64,000 nt of DNA from Burkholderia sp. 4M9327F10 (GCF_005503145.1 NZ_SCNV01000006.1:62001-126000), one strand, 5' to 3'; positions 44,222 to 53,784 are shown, counted from the first letter of the stretch. Notes: generated from the sequence alone by a model not told the origin. A program made the numbers and translations.

Positions 44222-45328
44222 ATGACGCAAACCACACCTTCGGCGACGCTGAAAGATATCTTTACAGCCGCTGTAGCGACTTACGGCGATAAGAATGATC
44301 CAAAGTTAGGTCCTCAATGGACTCCGCTATCGATGAGCGACATAGCTCGGTTCGATCCGAAGTTGGGAGCCGCCATGGATCAGCTTGGGTTTTCAGCTCA
44401 GGTCAATATCAACTTCCAGACCGGGGAGGTCATTATCGCCGACCGTGGTACAGCCAACTTGAAGAACGTGGTCACGGACGCTGGGGTGGCCGTCGACGCG
44501 GTAGCGAACACGCAGAATGTGGCGGAAAGATTTGCCCGCGCAGGATTGACCGCGGCAAAGGCAAAGCTGGATCAGGCGAATGTCCCTTTTAGTGCGGTAT
44601 ACACCACCGGTCACTCCCTTGGCGGCGCGGAGGCGCAAATGCAGGCGTCCATGTTGAGCACCGCCACTGATTCACACGGCAAGCCCCTTGTTCCAACCGA
44701 CGTCCACATCACCAACGTCTCGCTGGATGCCCCGGGTATCTCAACCCTGTGGAACAAGGGTGATGGCAGCCGTTACACCAGCTATAACTTCTCGGCTCAA
44801 GGGGATGTCGTCCACCTCTCGGGCGGTCACGATCTGGCGGGAACAAAAGAGGTACCGTTGCCGCTCGGACCGTCGATGTTGTCGACGGCCGGACTGATTG
44901 CCGGCGGCACAGCGCTGGCGTTTACAGCGCCCGTCCTGGGTGCATTCATCGGAGGGGGCATGGTTCTGCGTGGGGTGGCCAACGCAGCGGAGGCCCATAA
45001 GAGCCCGCTCATTCTCTACGGCACGAGCGATACGGCGATGGTAAACATACCGTTACCGCAACTCAACGGCATGCCGTCACAGCAAGTGCAGGATCTGTTT
45101 CAGGTGAGCCAGTCCGAATACAGGGCGGTCGCCGAAGCTGCGGGTGGCTACACGCGGGCTCACGGCGCCACCACGGCGTACAACATCCTCGGTATCGACG
45201 AGCACGGCAATATCGACCCAGCGCTCGTAAAAGACAGCGCGGGCAACACCACGGCTCGCGTTGACGAGTGGCTGGAGGAGAACGGTTACCGCCAGCGCAC
45301 GCAGCCGCAGCCAAAGCTCGCCATGTAA
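44222..45328 (+). CDS. alpha/beta-hydrolase lipase (class 3-like, GHSLG) - candidate transferred toxin or effector
   Basis: A 368-residue protein without signal peptide. The nucleophile elbow GHSLGG has Ser132; an Asp in QGDVVHLSGGHD and nearby His can complete a triad, as in class 3 lipases. A Gly-rich hydrophobic stretch (about 220 to 256) could insert in membranes. Absence of a signal peptide in a transfer operon, next to a secreted propeller protein, resembles lipase effector and immunity pairs of bacterial secretion systems. Whether the type IVB machine exports it is unknown; it could also be a lifestyle cargo enzyme. Confidence 0.72.
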   Translation: MTQTTPSATLKDIFTAAVATYGDKNDPKLGPQWTPLSMSDIARFDPKLGAAMDQLGFSAQVNINFQTGEVIIADRGTANLKNVVTDAGVAVDAVANTQNVAERFARAGLTAAKAKLDQANVPFSAVYTTGHSLGGAEAQMQASMLSTATDSHGKPLVPTDVHITNVSLDAPGISTLWNKGDGSRYTSYNFSAQGDVVHLSGGHDLAGTKEVPLPLGPSMLSTAGLIAGGTALAFTAPVLGAFIGGGMVLRGVANAAEAHKSPLILYGTSDTAMVNIPLPQLNGMPSQQVQDLFQVSQSEYRAVAEAAGGYTRAHGATTAYNILGIDEHGNIDPALVKDSAGNTTARVDEWLEENGYRQRTQPQPKLAM

Positions 45329-45329
45329 A

Positions 45330-45355
45330 GTACGTATCGTTTACCTGATACGAAA
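45330..45355. promoter_or_regulatory. element-wide operator, copy 7
   Basis: GTACGTAT-N10-ATACGAAA just after the lipase gene. It forms a pair with copy 8; their centres are 47 bp apart. Confidence 0.6.
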
Positions 45356-45376
45356 TAATCTGTTGCGGTCCGTACA

Positions 45377-45402
45377 TTCCGTATGCTACTCTTTATACGG
45401 AA
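45377..45402. promoter_or_regulatory. element-wide operator, copy 8
   Basis: TTCCGTAT-N10-ATACGGAA, perfect eight-base arms. With copy 7 it lies upstream of the dotC-pil unit, the largest operon of the region. I could not settle one clear -35/-10 pair here. Confidence 0.62.
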
Positions 45403-45451
45403 TTTGAAGCGATTCGACGGACCTCAGATACATAAACAGGTAGACCAATAC

Positions 45452-45607
45452 ATGCGACTCACGCGCGTTGCTATTGCGGCTTTCGTATGCGGGCTTGCGG
45501 GAACGGATTTCGTGGAGATTCGGGAAGACATCGGAACCCGGCCCGGCGCACGGGTGGGCGTCGTCATGAAGATTAACCGCGTGAAAATTCGTTACCGTGA
45601 AATTTGA
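45452..45607 (+). CDS. small ORF upstream of dotC
   Basis: A 51-residue frame (MRLTRVAIAAFVCGLAG, then charged) overlapping the dotC start by 11 bp. The N-terminus looks like a short signal or membrane helix. The ribosome site is weak. It may be a coupled leader peptide or chance. Confidence 0.3.
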   Translation: MRLTRVAIAAFVCGLAGTDFVEIREDIGTRPGARVGVVMKINRVKIRYREI

Positions 45608-46484
45608 GCCGGCCACCATCCTGCTTGCCTGCGCAGCGGCCTGGGCCACGGTCGCATGCCCGCTCGCGCTCGCGGATGCGACAGACACCTCCGACATGTC
45701 GGTGAACGACATTGCCAACCTGTCGGTCGATACGGTCCCGGCTGCCGCGGCGATCACGCCCATCCGCGCGAACGAGTTGCAGGAGGCGGCACTTCCATTG
45801 GGCAGTCATAAGGGCCTCGCCGACCGGTCCGCGAAGTTGCTTGCCGAACTCGAGGCGCGCGGCACCCGGCTCGACACGATGTACCGCTTCGGGGCGCTCG
45901 TGACCCGCAACGGGATGCTGCCGCCCGTGATTACCGAAGCACGTGACGCGGTAGAAGCAACCTCGGACCAGATCCGCACCGCCGACTCGATGTATCGGAT
46001 CGTTGTCCCGTCCCGCTTCATTACCGTTGCGCCCTCCTGGCGCGACTATCTCTTTGTGGGGCTGCGCATCAAGGCACAGACGGACCAGGTACCTTTCTCC
46101 GCGGTTCTGCCCAAGACAGCGGCCGAGCGCGAATACTGGAAAGAACAGGTCATGCTCGGTTATGCGCAGGGCGAAGCGCTCGCGGATCAGATTCTGCAGA
46201 CCAATTTCAACCGCCTGAATCGCGACTACACCGGGATGCTGCGCTATTCGGAGCTGCTCAACAAGGGCATGGTGTCCGAGCCGTCGATTGCTGTCGCTCC
46301 GCAAGTCGTCTCCGGCGACCGCTCGCATATCAATGTTGGCGACACGCTGTATCGCGTGACCGATCACGGCGGCTTCGTGACCGACCCGAACCGGTGGCAG
46401 GCGAGCGTTGCCCCAGCCGATGCCAGTCCGTCCACGCCGCCTGCCTTGCAGCCGCAGCCCCCGTCACAAGGGGGTTCGCCATGA
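45597..46484 (+). CDS. dotC: DotC/TraI-like outer-membrane-complex protein
   Basis: A 295-residue exported protein from GTG 45597. Family features: LQEAALPLGSHKGLADRSAKL, NGMLPPVITEARDAV, SRFITVAPSWRDYLFVGL and QTNFNRLNRDYTGMLRYSELLNKGMVS. DotC (TraI in IncI plasmids) is a lipoprotein that joins DotD and DotH in the outer-membrane core. The signal region ends TVACPLALA; the lipobox is not canonical, so lipidation is uncertain. It is separated from dotD and dotH by the whole pil cluster, unlike R64 traHI. Confidence 0.88.
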   Translation: MKFEPATILLACAAAWATVACPLALADATDTSDMSVNDIANLSVDTVPAAAAITPIRANELQEAALPLGSHKGLADRSAKLLAELEARGTRLDTMYRFGALVTRNGMLPPVITEARDAVEATSDQIRTADSMYRIVVPSRFITVAPSWRDYLFVGLRIKAQTDQVPFSAVLPKTAAEREYWKEQVMLGYAQGEALADQILQTNFNRLNRDYTGMLRYSELLNKGMVSEPSIAVAPQVVSGDRSHINVGDTLYRVTDHGGFVTDPNRWQASVAPADASPSTPPALQPQPPSQGGSP

Positions 46485-46573
46485 CGCGCAATTCGCCACA
46501 CATCACGCGGGACCGTGATCCACGCAAGTGCCGGGTGGCATCACCGGAGATATTACGAATGAGAGGGTGCGAG

Positions 46574-47380
46574 ATGCACAAGAGGATGATCGTCGCCATC
46601 CTGGCGGCTGTTGGTATTGGGATGGGATGTGCGTCAACGGCATACGCGGGATTCGTCAACGAAGTGCCGCCGGTGGTAGCTGCACCGGCTTCGGCGGTAG
46701 CCGCCCCCGCGCCCGCGATTTCCATACAACCGCTGGCCGATGACTTACCGGTTTCGACTGGCCGGAAAGTGACGCAGATCGGGTACCGGCCTTCGGATGA
46801 TTACGTTCCGAGAGGAAAGGGGCGCGATATTGCGCTGGCAGACATGATGCCGGTGATCGTACCGAAGGACTTCCGGATCGAGATGGGTGACGTGGATCAC
46901 TCCCAACTGGTGTCGTGGAGCGGTGGACTCCCTTGGGACACCGTCCTGACGAACGCGATTGGCCCTCTGGCGGATGTGCACGCCACGATCGACTGGAGCC
47001 AGCGCGCCGTGTCCTTGCACCGGGGCCGTCCCTCGCAGTTGCTGGCTGGAGTGGTGGTCAATAGTCGCGCCACGGCAGATGTCCCGGCGAGCGCACCTGT
47101 CAGCCAGGCCGATCCGGTCGCGCCGTACGAGCTTGTTGGTGGTCAATCTCTGGAATTCCAGTTGATGGCCTGGGCGAAGCGTGCCGGTTGGGCGGTGAGC
47201 TGGAATACGCCGGACGACTTTGTTCCTCCGCACGATTCTTCGTGGGGTACGGACTTCCAGACCGCGGTCACGAACGTGTTTGAGCAGCTCGCTGCGAATG
47301 GGGCAGACGTACACGCTGACATCTGGAAGGGCAAGGGAGACAACACAGTGGTGGTCGATAAACCGGGGGCGGGCCAATGA
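46574..47380 (+). CDS. pilL: PilL-like protein with TcpQ C-terminal domain
   Basis: A 268-residue exported protein; the start at 46574 (GAGAGG upstream) places the signal peptide MHKRMIVAILAAVGIG at the N-terminus. An ATG at 46481 overlapping dotC is an alternative. The C-terminal part (VGGQSLEFQLMAWAKRAGWAVSWN, WGTDFQTAVTNVFEQLAANG, VVVDKP) matches the TcpQ/PilL domain that assists the secretin of type IVb pili. It overlaps pilN by four bases. Confidence 0.75.
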   Translation: MHKRMIVAILAAVGIGMGCASTAYAGFVNEVPPVVAAPASAVAAPAPAISIQPLADDLPVSTGRKVTQIGYRPSDDYVPRGKGRDIALADMMPVIVPKDFRIEMGDVDHSQLVSWSGGLPWDTVLTNAIGPLADVHATIDWSQRAVSLHRGRPSQLLAGVVVNSRATADVPASAPVSQADPVAPYELVGGQSLEFQLMAWAKRAGWAVSWNTPDDFVPPHDSSWGTDFQTAVTNVFEQLAANGADVHADIWKGKGDNTVVVDKPGAGQ

Positions 47381-49086
47381 AGTTTCCATTTCATCATTCG
47401 ATTCTGGCCGTCGCTGCCGCGGTGACGTTTGCGAGTCTCGCAGGCTGTGGCGTACAGCAGGTGTATCACGAACAGGATGTGCTGGGCGCAGACGCGAAAG
47501 CGCAGGTTGAGACTTCGGTCAAGAGTCGTCCCATCGTCCAGGTGCATGACGGGGCGTGGTTGATGGGCGAAAAGATTCAGGCGACGAAGCCAGAGCCTGA
47601 AATCTACGACAAACAGGTCGTGTTCAATCACCCCGAGGGCATGACCCTCCCGGAAGTGGCAATGTGGATCACTGAAAACATCGGCGTGCGCGCGGTCGTC
47701 GATGCCTCTGTTCAAGGAGCTAACTCGCCTGGCGGAGCCGGCGCCGCGGCCGGCATGGCAATGCCGTTCTCCGCACGAACGGCATTGCCATCGCCAGCGC
47801 TTGGATTACCGGGCGCTCAGGCGCTGCCGTCGCTGCCTGCCGCATATCCTGTTTCCTCCGGCGCCCTTGCAGGTTCGCCGCTCAGGTTCTATACGGGCGC
47901 TTTCCGGGGATTTCTCGATCAGGCCGACGCGCACTACAACGTGTGGTCGCGCTACAAGGACGGCGTGGTGACGTTTTTCACCACTGAGACCCGTACATTC
48001 CAGTTGCCGAGCATTGCAGACACGGCCTCGATGAACGGATCGATCTCGACTGGCGATTCATCTTCCGGTTCGTCGCAGGGATCTTCTGGCGCTGGAACGG
48101 CCAATGCCGGCTCTGCGCAGACCGCGAGTACAAGCGGTTCCAGTTCGTCCTCCGGTAGCGGCAATCAGACAATCACGCTAGGTGTACAGGTCACCCCGTG
48201 GCAGACCCTTGAGCGTACCGCCAACGCCATTGCGGGCTGCAAGGATTGCGTTATCGGCGACCAGAATCTCGGGGTTTTGACCGTAACCGGTACCCCTGTG
48301 CAATGTGACCGCCTGGAGAGCTGGGTCAAGAACCTGGACTCCATGTACGGGAAGCAGGTCGCAATCGATGTGCACGTCTACCAGATCCAGGAAACGCTCG
48401 AACACAACTACGGTATCAATCTGACGCTGGGATACAAGAGCTCGGGCGCTCACACAGGCCTGTCAATGACAGGCGCGGCGGCTCCGCTTGTCACCAGCAC
48501 ATCGACGCCGATGACTTTTGGCGCATCGATCCTGGGAGGCTCCCTGAGCGGATCCAGTGCGGCAGTGCAGGCGCTCGCGACACTCGGAAACGTTTCGCAG
48601 TTGATCTCCCGCTCCGGCGTCACGCAGAACGGCAAGCTGCTCGCCCTTCAGGCGGCCAAGCAGGAGGGCTACGTTGCCTCGACGCAGAGCACGCTGACGG
48701 CGAGTGTGGGCTCGTCGACAACGATGCAGACCGCGACCCTCGTTCCAGGGTTCACAAGCAGCTTTCTGCCTAAGGTCATTGACGGCCGTATCCTGATTGA
48801 TTTCGACATGACGCTGTCGGATCTCCTGGATCTGAAGACCTTCACAAGCGGAAGCGGATCGAGTGCTTCCAGCGTGCAACTTCCGACGATGCAACTCACC
48901 CGCTTCGAGCAGAGCGTCAGTCTCAAGCCGGGCGAGACACTGATCCTCACGGGTATGCGCCAGCAAAACACGAGCACGACCAATAACGGTGTTGGCAGCC
49001 CTTACTTGCCGATACTCGGTGGCGGCGTCGACGCCCAGAAGGGCGACACCATCATCGCAGTGGTGATCTCGGCGCGGTTGCTGTGA
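47377..49086 (+). CDS. pilN: PilN-like outer-membrane lipoprotein secretin
   Basis: A 569-residue secretin. Lipoprotein signal with Cys24 in SLAGC. N-terminal domains with VFNHPEGMTLPEVAMWI and a Ser/Gly-rich linker (about 220 to 262) precede the secretin core, which has LGVLTVTGTP, VDVHVYQIQETLEHNYGINL, VIDGRILIDFDMTLSDLLDL and SLKPGETLILTGMRQQ. It is the outer-membrane gate of the thin pilus. GTG of pilP overlaps the stop. Confidence 0.92.
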   Translation: MKFPFHHSILAVAAAVTFASLAGCGVQQVYHEQDVLGADAKAQVETSVKSRPIVQVHDGAWLMGEKIQATKPEPEIYDKQVVFNHPEGMTLPEVAMWITENIGVRAVVDASVQGANSPGGAGAAAGMAMPFSARTALPSPALGLPGAQALPSLPAAYPVSSGALAGSPLRFYTGAFRGFLDQADAHYNVWSRYKDGVVTFFTTETRTFQLPSIADTASMNGSISTGDSSSGSSQGSSGAGTANAGSAQTASTSGSSSSSGSGNQTITLGVQVTPWQTLERTANAIAGCKDCVIGDQNLGVLTVTGTPVQCDRLESWVKNLDSMYGKQVAIDVHVYQIQETLEHNYGINLTLGYKSSGAHTGLSMTGAAAPLVTSTSTPMTFGASILGGSLSGSSAAVQALATLGNVSQLISRSGVTQNGKLLALQAAKQEGYVASTQSTLTASVGSSTTMQTATLVPGFTSSFLPKVIDGRILIDFDMTLSDLLDLKTFTSGSGSSASSVQLPTMQLTRFEQSVSLKPGETLILTGMRQQNTSTTNNGVGSPYLPILGGGVDAQKGDTIIAVVISARLL

Positions 49087-49097
49087 AGGAGAACAGA

Positions 49098-49643
49098 TTG
49101 AAAACGAAGATGACGATGAAAGGTCTTTTCCTTGCGGCTTGTGTTCCAGTTGCGGCATTTGCAGCGGCACCGGCCGTCAATGCGCCCGCAGCCGCGGAAC
49201 CTGGCGTCGGCGCATCCAGTGTCGCCGCCATGGATGCAGCTAGTCAGATGACGGATTCGCAGCGGCTCGCCGCACTTCTCAAGCAGATTCCGATTCTCCA
49301 GGCGCAGGACCAGATCGCCAAGCTCAAGCACGACATAGCGGTCAATGAGGGCGGCGGACAGGCGGGGGCGATCCCTATGGGAGCGTTGCCTGCATTTGGC
49401 GCACCCATTGCGTCGCCGGTGGCGCTACCTCAGGCGCCGCAAAGGTCGATAGTTCATACATCGATTCGTGCCGTCGCGGTCAACGCGTTCGATGGGCGAT
49501 ACAACGCGGTGCTGGACGTCGATGGAAAGACGATCACTGTGCGGGTGGGAGAAACGGTGGCAGACGGCTGGAAAGTTTCGGCGATCACCGAAACCAGCGT
49601 CACGATCGTGAACGGTAAGCAGGCTCGGATTCTGAGGGTCTAA
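49098..49643 (+). CDS. pilP: PilP-like type IVb pilus biogenesis protein
   Basis: A 181-residue protein. The best ribosome site AAGGAG is six bases before TTG 49098 (LKTKMTMKGLFLAA); GTG 49083 and ATG 49110 are alternatives. Signal-like helix LFLAACVPVAAFAAAP, a helical part (LAALLKQIPILQAQDQIAKLKHDI) and a C-terminal beta domain (NAVLDVDGKTITVRVGETVADGWKV) as in R64 PilP. It joins the secretin to the inner-membrane complex. In R64 the order is pilN-pilO-pilP; here pilP comes before pilO. Confidence 0.82.
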   Translation: MKTKMTMKGLFLAACVPVAAFAAAPAVNAPAAAEPGVGASSVAAMDAASQMTDSQRLAALLKQIPILQAQDQIAKLKHDIAVNEGGGQAGAIPMGALPAFGAPIASPVALPQAPQRSIVHTSIRAVAVNAFDGRYNAVLDVDGKTITVRVGETVADGWKVSAITETSVTIVNGKQARILRV

Positions 49644-49644
49644 C

Positions 49645-50922
49645 GTGGCCGACATCATTGCGCTTCCCGGTGTAAGAGCTCCGTTCGCGGCGGGCCTCTC
49701 ATGGCGGCACGAAGATACCCGTCCGAAGGCCAAAGCACTGCGTGCGCTGTCCCTGGAGAAGGGGCGGTGGGGGCTCGTACGTGAAACAAGCGCGGGAACG
49801 ATTCAGGCCGGCTTTTGCAACCCGATCGACGGAGTGACGTCGCCGGCGAAACTGAGATCCCTCGCCGCGATGGTTGCTGACCAGCATCCGCAACCGTGGA
49901 TGGGCCGGTACCGGATCTCGGAGAACCGGTACTGGTATATCGCGGTCCGCGATGGGCAGGAGGTCATCCCGGATGGTGACCGGATCGGCACGGCTGCGGA
50001 CGTGGATCGCATCCGCGAGCAGCATCGCGAGCTGGGAGAATGGACAACCGATCTCGAAGGTACGATCGATGACCTTGCAGAGATGGCGCGCACATGGACG
50101 CGAAAAGTTACGCTGTCCGATCTGCAACGGCGTCTCTGGGTTCCGGTCGCGATCGTGTCTGGTGTCGCGATCGCGATCGCGGCGATTTCGGCCGGCGTGG
50201 TTGTCCATAACGAGCGTGCGGCCGCCGCCAGGAAAAAGATCGAGGACGACAACCGGCTGGCTCTGGCTGCCGCCCAGCGCGCGGAGCGCGTCGCCAAATC
50301 CAGAGTGCTTCCATGGACGCACGAGCCCATGCCCTCAGACGTTGTCCGGGCGTGCGGATTGGCCTGGCGTGATCAGGATCTCGCGAGAGGTGGCTGGATG
50401 CTCAGTTCGTGGCGCTGCGACGCCTCCACGAACGGCATCTCGATGACATCGGACTGGGAGCGGGCAGGCGGGCTTGCATCGGAAGCGCCCGGAACGCTCC
50501 AGGACGGCGGGCAGAAATCGGAAGAATCAGTTCAGGTGCGGCGCGCATTTTCCGAGCCTTCGCCGCTCGTCGCCCAGTCCGAGGCGGCGCAACGCGCAAT
50601 CTGGTCGTTCGCGCAGTCGAACGGGCTCACGCTCACCATGACTGCGGCAATCGCGAAGCCAGTGCTACCGGGAGCGACGCCCGACGAGCCTGCGGTAGAT
50701 CCGTGGACGATTTCCCAGCCGGTCTTCAAGCTTGGCATGGCGCCGTGGGATCCGGCCGCACCGTCGTTCGATACGGTCCCGGGCCTGCGCGTGCGCGGCC
50801 TTCGCTGGTCGCAGGGTACACCGCAATGGACCGTCGACACGACGCTTTATACGTTGCGCGCAAGCACTATACCGGCCGCTCACGGTGGCCCGGCAAAACC
50901 GTTGCCCGGAGGGCGTGCGTAA
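49645..50922 (+). CDS. pilO: PilO-like type IVb pilus accessory protein
   Basis: A 425-residue protein from GTG 49645 (GAGGGT upstream). The N-terminal cytoplasmic part (about 1 to 160) is followed by one membrane helix (WVPVAIVSGVAIAIAAISAGVVV) and a periplasmic coiled coil and globular domain. This corresponds to the PilO2/PilO accessory family of thin pili (R64 PilO, about 430 residues). It couples the cytoplasmic ATPase to periplasmic parts. TAATG overlap with pilQ. Confidence 0.85.
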   Translation: MADIIALPGVRAPFAAGLSWRHEDTRPKAKALRALSLEKGRWGLVRETSAGTIQAGFCNPIDGVTSPAKLRSLAAMVADQHPQPWMGRYRISENRYWYIAVRDGQEVIPDGDRIGTAADVDRIREQHRELGEWTTDLEGTIDDLAEMARTWTRKVTLSDLQRRLWVPVAIVSGVAIAIAAISAGVVVHNERAAAARKKIEDDNRLALAAAQRAERVAKSRVLPWTHEPMPSDVVRACGLAWRDQDLARGGWMLSSWRCDASTNGISMTSDWERAGGLASEAPGTLQDGGQKSEESVQVRRAFSEPSPLVAQSEAAQRAIWSFAQSNGLTLTMTAAIAKPVLPGATPDEPAVDPWTISQPVFKLGMAPWDPAAPSFDTVPGLRVRGLRWSQGTPQWTVDTTLYTLRASTIPAAHGGPAKPLPGGRA

Positions 50923-52712
50923 TGGGATTCGCAGAGAAACTTCGCAAGGGCGTCGTCCCGGCGTCAGAGTCGTTCCAGGTGACAACGCTGGAGGCGCGCT
51001 CGAGCGCAGATCCGGGACCGCTTCCGCCGCCGCCCAACGGCCTGTTGCCGCATGTGGTCTATCCCGCTACAAGGGCGCGGCCATTTGGACGCGTGGCTAT
51101 TGATCTGGGCTTGCTTACCGCAGCCCAGGTCAGTGCCTTGCTAGATCCCAAGGAACTCGCCAAAGGCGGGCGGATTGGCGATCGCGCGATTCGTCTGGGC
51201 ATGCTCACCCAGGATCAGGTGGATGCGATTCTCGGCGTGCAGACCATCACGATTCACGTGGACGCCCGTCACGCTGGCAACCCGCAGTTCCTTACGTGGC
51301 TCGAAGACCTGTCGAGAAGACACGTTGTCACCAAGGTGGAGCGCGTTTCCGCACAGGACCTGGAGTCAGTGCGCGAAGCCGAAAAGGCAGGCGGCGTCGC
51401 CGACGACACCGATCTCGTTACGCTTACGAAGGCTCGCCGTATCGTCGTCGATGCAGCAGCGATGGGCGCAAGTGACATTCACGTCCTCGTGCGAGAGAAG
51501 CACGCGGAAGTCCAGCTTCGTGTGAAAGGCGACCTGATGGTTGCGCACAAGCTGAACATGCGGCGCGACGAGGGCGAGGCGCTTGTCCGGTCGATTTACA
51601 CAGGCCTGGCAACGATCAAGGAGCCGGTGTACAACCCGCTTAGCTTCCAGGACGGGCAAATTAGCGGCGACGCGTTGCCGGGCACAAATGTGTCAAGCGT
51701 GCGTCTCATTCGCGGACCGTCTTTCCCCGAGGAAACAGGCGGTGGCTTTCTCGTCGCGCGTATGCAATACCACCGGCACAAGAAGGAAATTCGCGCCACG
51801 AGCCGGACTATCGAACTGTCGGTGCCGGCGCGCCCCGAAGGCAAGTTCGCCGTTGCAGGCTTTACGCCGCTACAGATAGCGCTCAGCGAGTATCTGGTTC
51901 GTATTCCTATGGGCGTTGTGCTCGTTACTGGCCCAACGGGTAGCGGCAAGACGACGACGCTTCACGAATACATGGAAGACCAGGCGCGTCTTTTCCCGCA
52001 TCTGCGCCAGGTAACGATCGAAGATCCGATTGAATACCCGAAAGATTGGGCCGTTCAGCTATCGGCGTCAAAGGACTTTCTCGACAAGCTCCACAAGGCG
52101 TTGCGTATGGACCCCGACATCATCCTGATGGGGGAAATCCGCAAGGCCGAGGAAGCATTGGCAACGCTGCAGGCGGCTATGACGGGCCACCTCGTCTGGA
52201 CGACCGTGCACGTAACGGACCCCTATCGAACGATCCGCCGCCTCGAAATGATGGATCACGAGCGCTTGTCTCTGGCAACCCTCTGCGATCACGAACTGAT
52301 CGTCGGGCTGATGGCGCAACGTATTGTCCAGGCGCTTTGCGGCAAATGCTGCCGCCCCCTGGAAGACCAACCGGATGCGCTGCCTGCCTATATGCGGGAT
52401 CGGCTCAAATCGTGGGCGCCTAACGGTGATCTGGGATCCGTGAGGCTGCGTGGGCCAGGATGCGAGCACTGCGGCTTCCACGGGATCGTAGACCGGCAGG
52501 CGGTAGCGGAAATCGTTGTCACGGACGAAGAATTTATGGACGACTATCAGCACCGCGATGTGCTGATCGCACGGCGCAACCATCGCCTCAAGCCTGGCTC
52601 CGACAAATCCATGCTCGCCAATGCGATGGATCTTGTGTTCGCGGGCAAAGTCGACCCGCGGGACGTACACGCGAAAGTCCACAAGCTCGAATTCATGGAG
52701 GAGGGCGTATGA
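50922..52712 (+). CDS. pilQ: PilQ-like assembly ATPase (GspE/PilB superfamily)
   Basis: A 596-residue cytoplasmic hexameric ATPase that powers pilus extension. The N-terminal MshEN-like part (RPFGRVAIDLGLLTAAQVSALL) binds adaptor or c-di-GMP in relatives. Core motifs: Walker A GPTGSGKT at 337-344, Asp box VTIEDPIEY, Walker B DIILMGEIRKAEE, His box GHLVWTTVH, and a four-Cys zinc site (CGKCC...CEHC). Start ATG 50922 after GGAGGG; a longer upstream frame overlaps pilO and is not used. Confidence 0.93.
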   Translation: MGFAEKLRKGVVPASESFQVTTLEARSSADPGPLPPPPNGLLPHVVYPATRARPFGRVAIDLGLLTAAQVSALLDPKELAKGGRIGDRAIRLGMLTQDQVDAILGVQTITIHVDARHAGNPQFLTWLEDLSRRHVVTKVERVSAQDLESVREAEKAGGVADDTDLVTLTKARRIVVDAAAMGASDIHVLVREKHAEVQLRVKGDLMVAHKLNMRRDEGEALVRSIYTGLATIKEPVYNPLSFQDGQISGDALPGTNVSSVRLIRGPSFPEETGGGFLVARMQYHRHKKEIRATSRTIELSVPARPEGKFAVAGFTPLQIALSEYLVRIPMGVVLVTGPTGSGKTTTLHEYMEDQARLFPHLRQVTIEDPIEYPKDWAVQLSASKDFLDKLHKALRMDPDIILMGEIRKAEEALATLQAAMTGHLVWTTVHVTDPYRTIRRLEMMDHERLSLATLCDHELIVGLMAQRIVQALCGKCCRPLEDQPDALPAYMRDRLKSWAPNGDLGSVRLRGPGCEHCGFHGIVDRQAVAEIVVTDEEFMDDYQHRDVLIARRNHRLKPGSDKSMLANAMDLVFAGKVDPRDVHAKVHKLEFMEEGV

Positions 52713-53752
52713 CGGCGGGATTGTCGTGGAGCGTTCGCCGCCGGCTCTATCAGCAGGCGTCGAATCAGATCGAGAACGGACTGGGAATCACACAGGTTCT
52801 TGGCGACTTTCGTGATCGCCTGCAGCGTCGCCGTCGCAAGAAGGCGGCGCAGGCGGCACACGATATCTATCGGAAAGTTCGCGACGGCGAGACGCTTCGC
52901 GACGCGATGGGAGCGGATTTGCCGGATCTGGAAAGCAGCGTTCTTGCCTCGGGGGAGCAGGCCGGACAGTTGCCGGCCGCGATGCGACTCGTCGTGGACG
53001 TGCGCGACCGCACGACCCGCATGCAACGCCACCTGTTTGGGAGCTTCTTTTCGCCGGTTGTTTATCTGGTCGCGTTCTATTCGGTTCTTTTCACGATCGG
53101 TTATTCGATCGTGCCGCAGTTCACGGAAAACGTGCCCGTCGAAAAATGGAAAGGCTGGGCTTACGTGTTGTACGTCATGGGTCAGATTGCGGTTGGCTGG
53201 GAAGCGCCGGCTTTATTTGGCACCGCGATAGTGGCTACGGCTGTTTCATGCTGGTCATTGCGGCGATGGAGCGGACCGGGGCGACGGTTCTTCGACCGGA
53301 ATGTGTTTCCGTTCACGGTCTACCGCGAGGTAACCGGATTCGCATGGCTGTTGTCGTTTGCGGCGTTGCTGAAAGCTGGGGTCCCGGACACGGAGGCTCT
53401 CAAGAGCCAGACCGTCAGCGCGTCCCCTTGGCTTGCATCACGGCTGCGTCCGATCGCAGGTGGACTGAGAGACGGATTCAATCTGGCGTCAGCGATGAGA
53501 CGGTCCGGACTCGAGTTTCCATCTGTCGACCTGATTGAGGAGATCGATGCGTATGTTGGCTTTCCCAACTTCGCCGACGTGATTGAAAAGGTTGCCAAGG
53601 AATATGCCGAAGGGCTCGAGCGCCGGCTGATTGCTCGAGGAATGGCTATCTCGTTCGTATTCCTGCTCATGATGTACTTCGCGTTTGCTGTCGTGCAGCT
53701 TGGCTCCAACTCGCTGTCATCGCTCTTTGCATCGTCAATGGGTTCCTACTGA
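52709..53752 (+). CDS. pilR: PilR-like inner-membrane platform protein (GspF/PilC family)
   Basis: A 347-residue protein starting at ATG 52709 in ATGA overlap with pilQ. Two GspF-type domains are recognisable: DGETLRDAM...DLESSVLASGEQAGQLPAAM and AALLKAGVPDTEAL...LIEEIDAYVGFPNF. Three or four membrane helices (near 112 to 135, 145 to 175, 318 to 340). It is the membrane base on which pilins are extracted and assembled. Confidence 0.92.
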   Translation: MTAGLSWSVRRRLYQQASNQIENGLGITQVLGDFRDRLQRRRRKKAAQAAHDIYRKVRDGETLRDAMGADLPDLESSVLASGEQAGQLPAAMRLVVDVRDRTTRMQRHLFGSFFSPVVYLVAFYSVLFTIGYSIVPQFTENVPVEKWKGWAYVLYVMGQIAVGWEAPALFGTAIVATAVSCWSLRRWSGPGRRFFDRNVFPFTVYREVTGFAWLLSFAALLKAGVPDTEALKSQTVSASPWLASRLRPIAGGLRDGFNLASAMRRSGLEFPSVDLIEEIDAYVGFPNFADVIEKVAKEYAEGLERRLIARGMAISFVFLLMMYFAFAVVQLGSNSLSSLFASSMGSY

Positions 53753-53784
53753 TTTACACAACGTTTTGATATTGGGAGATTTTT

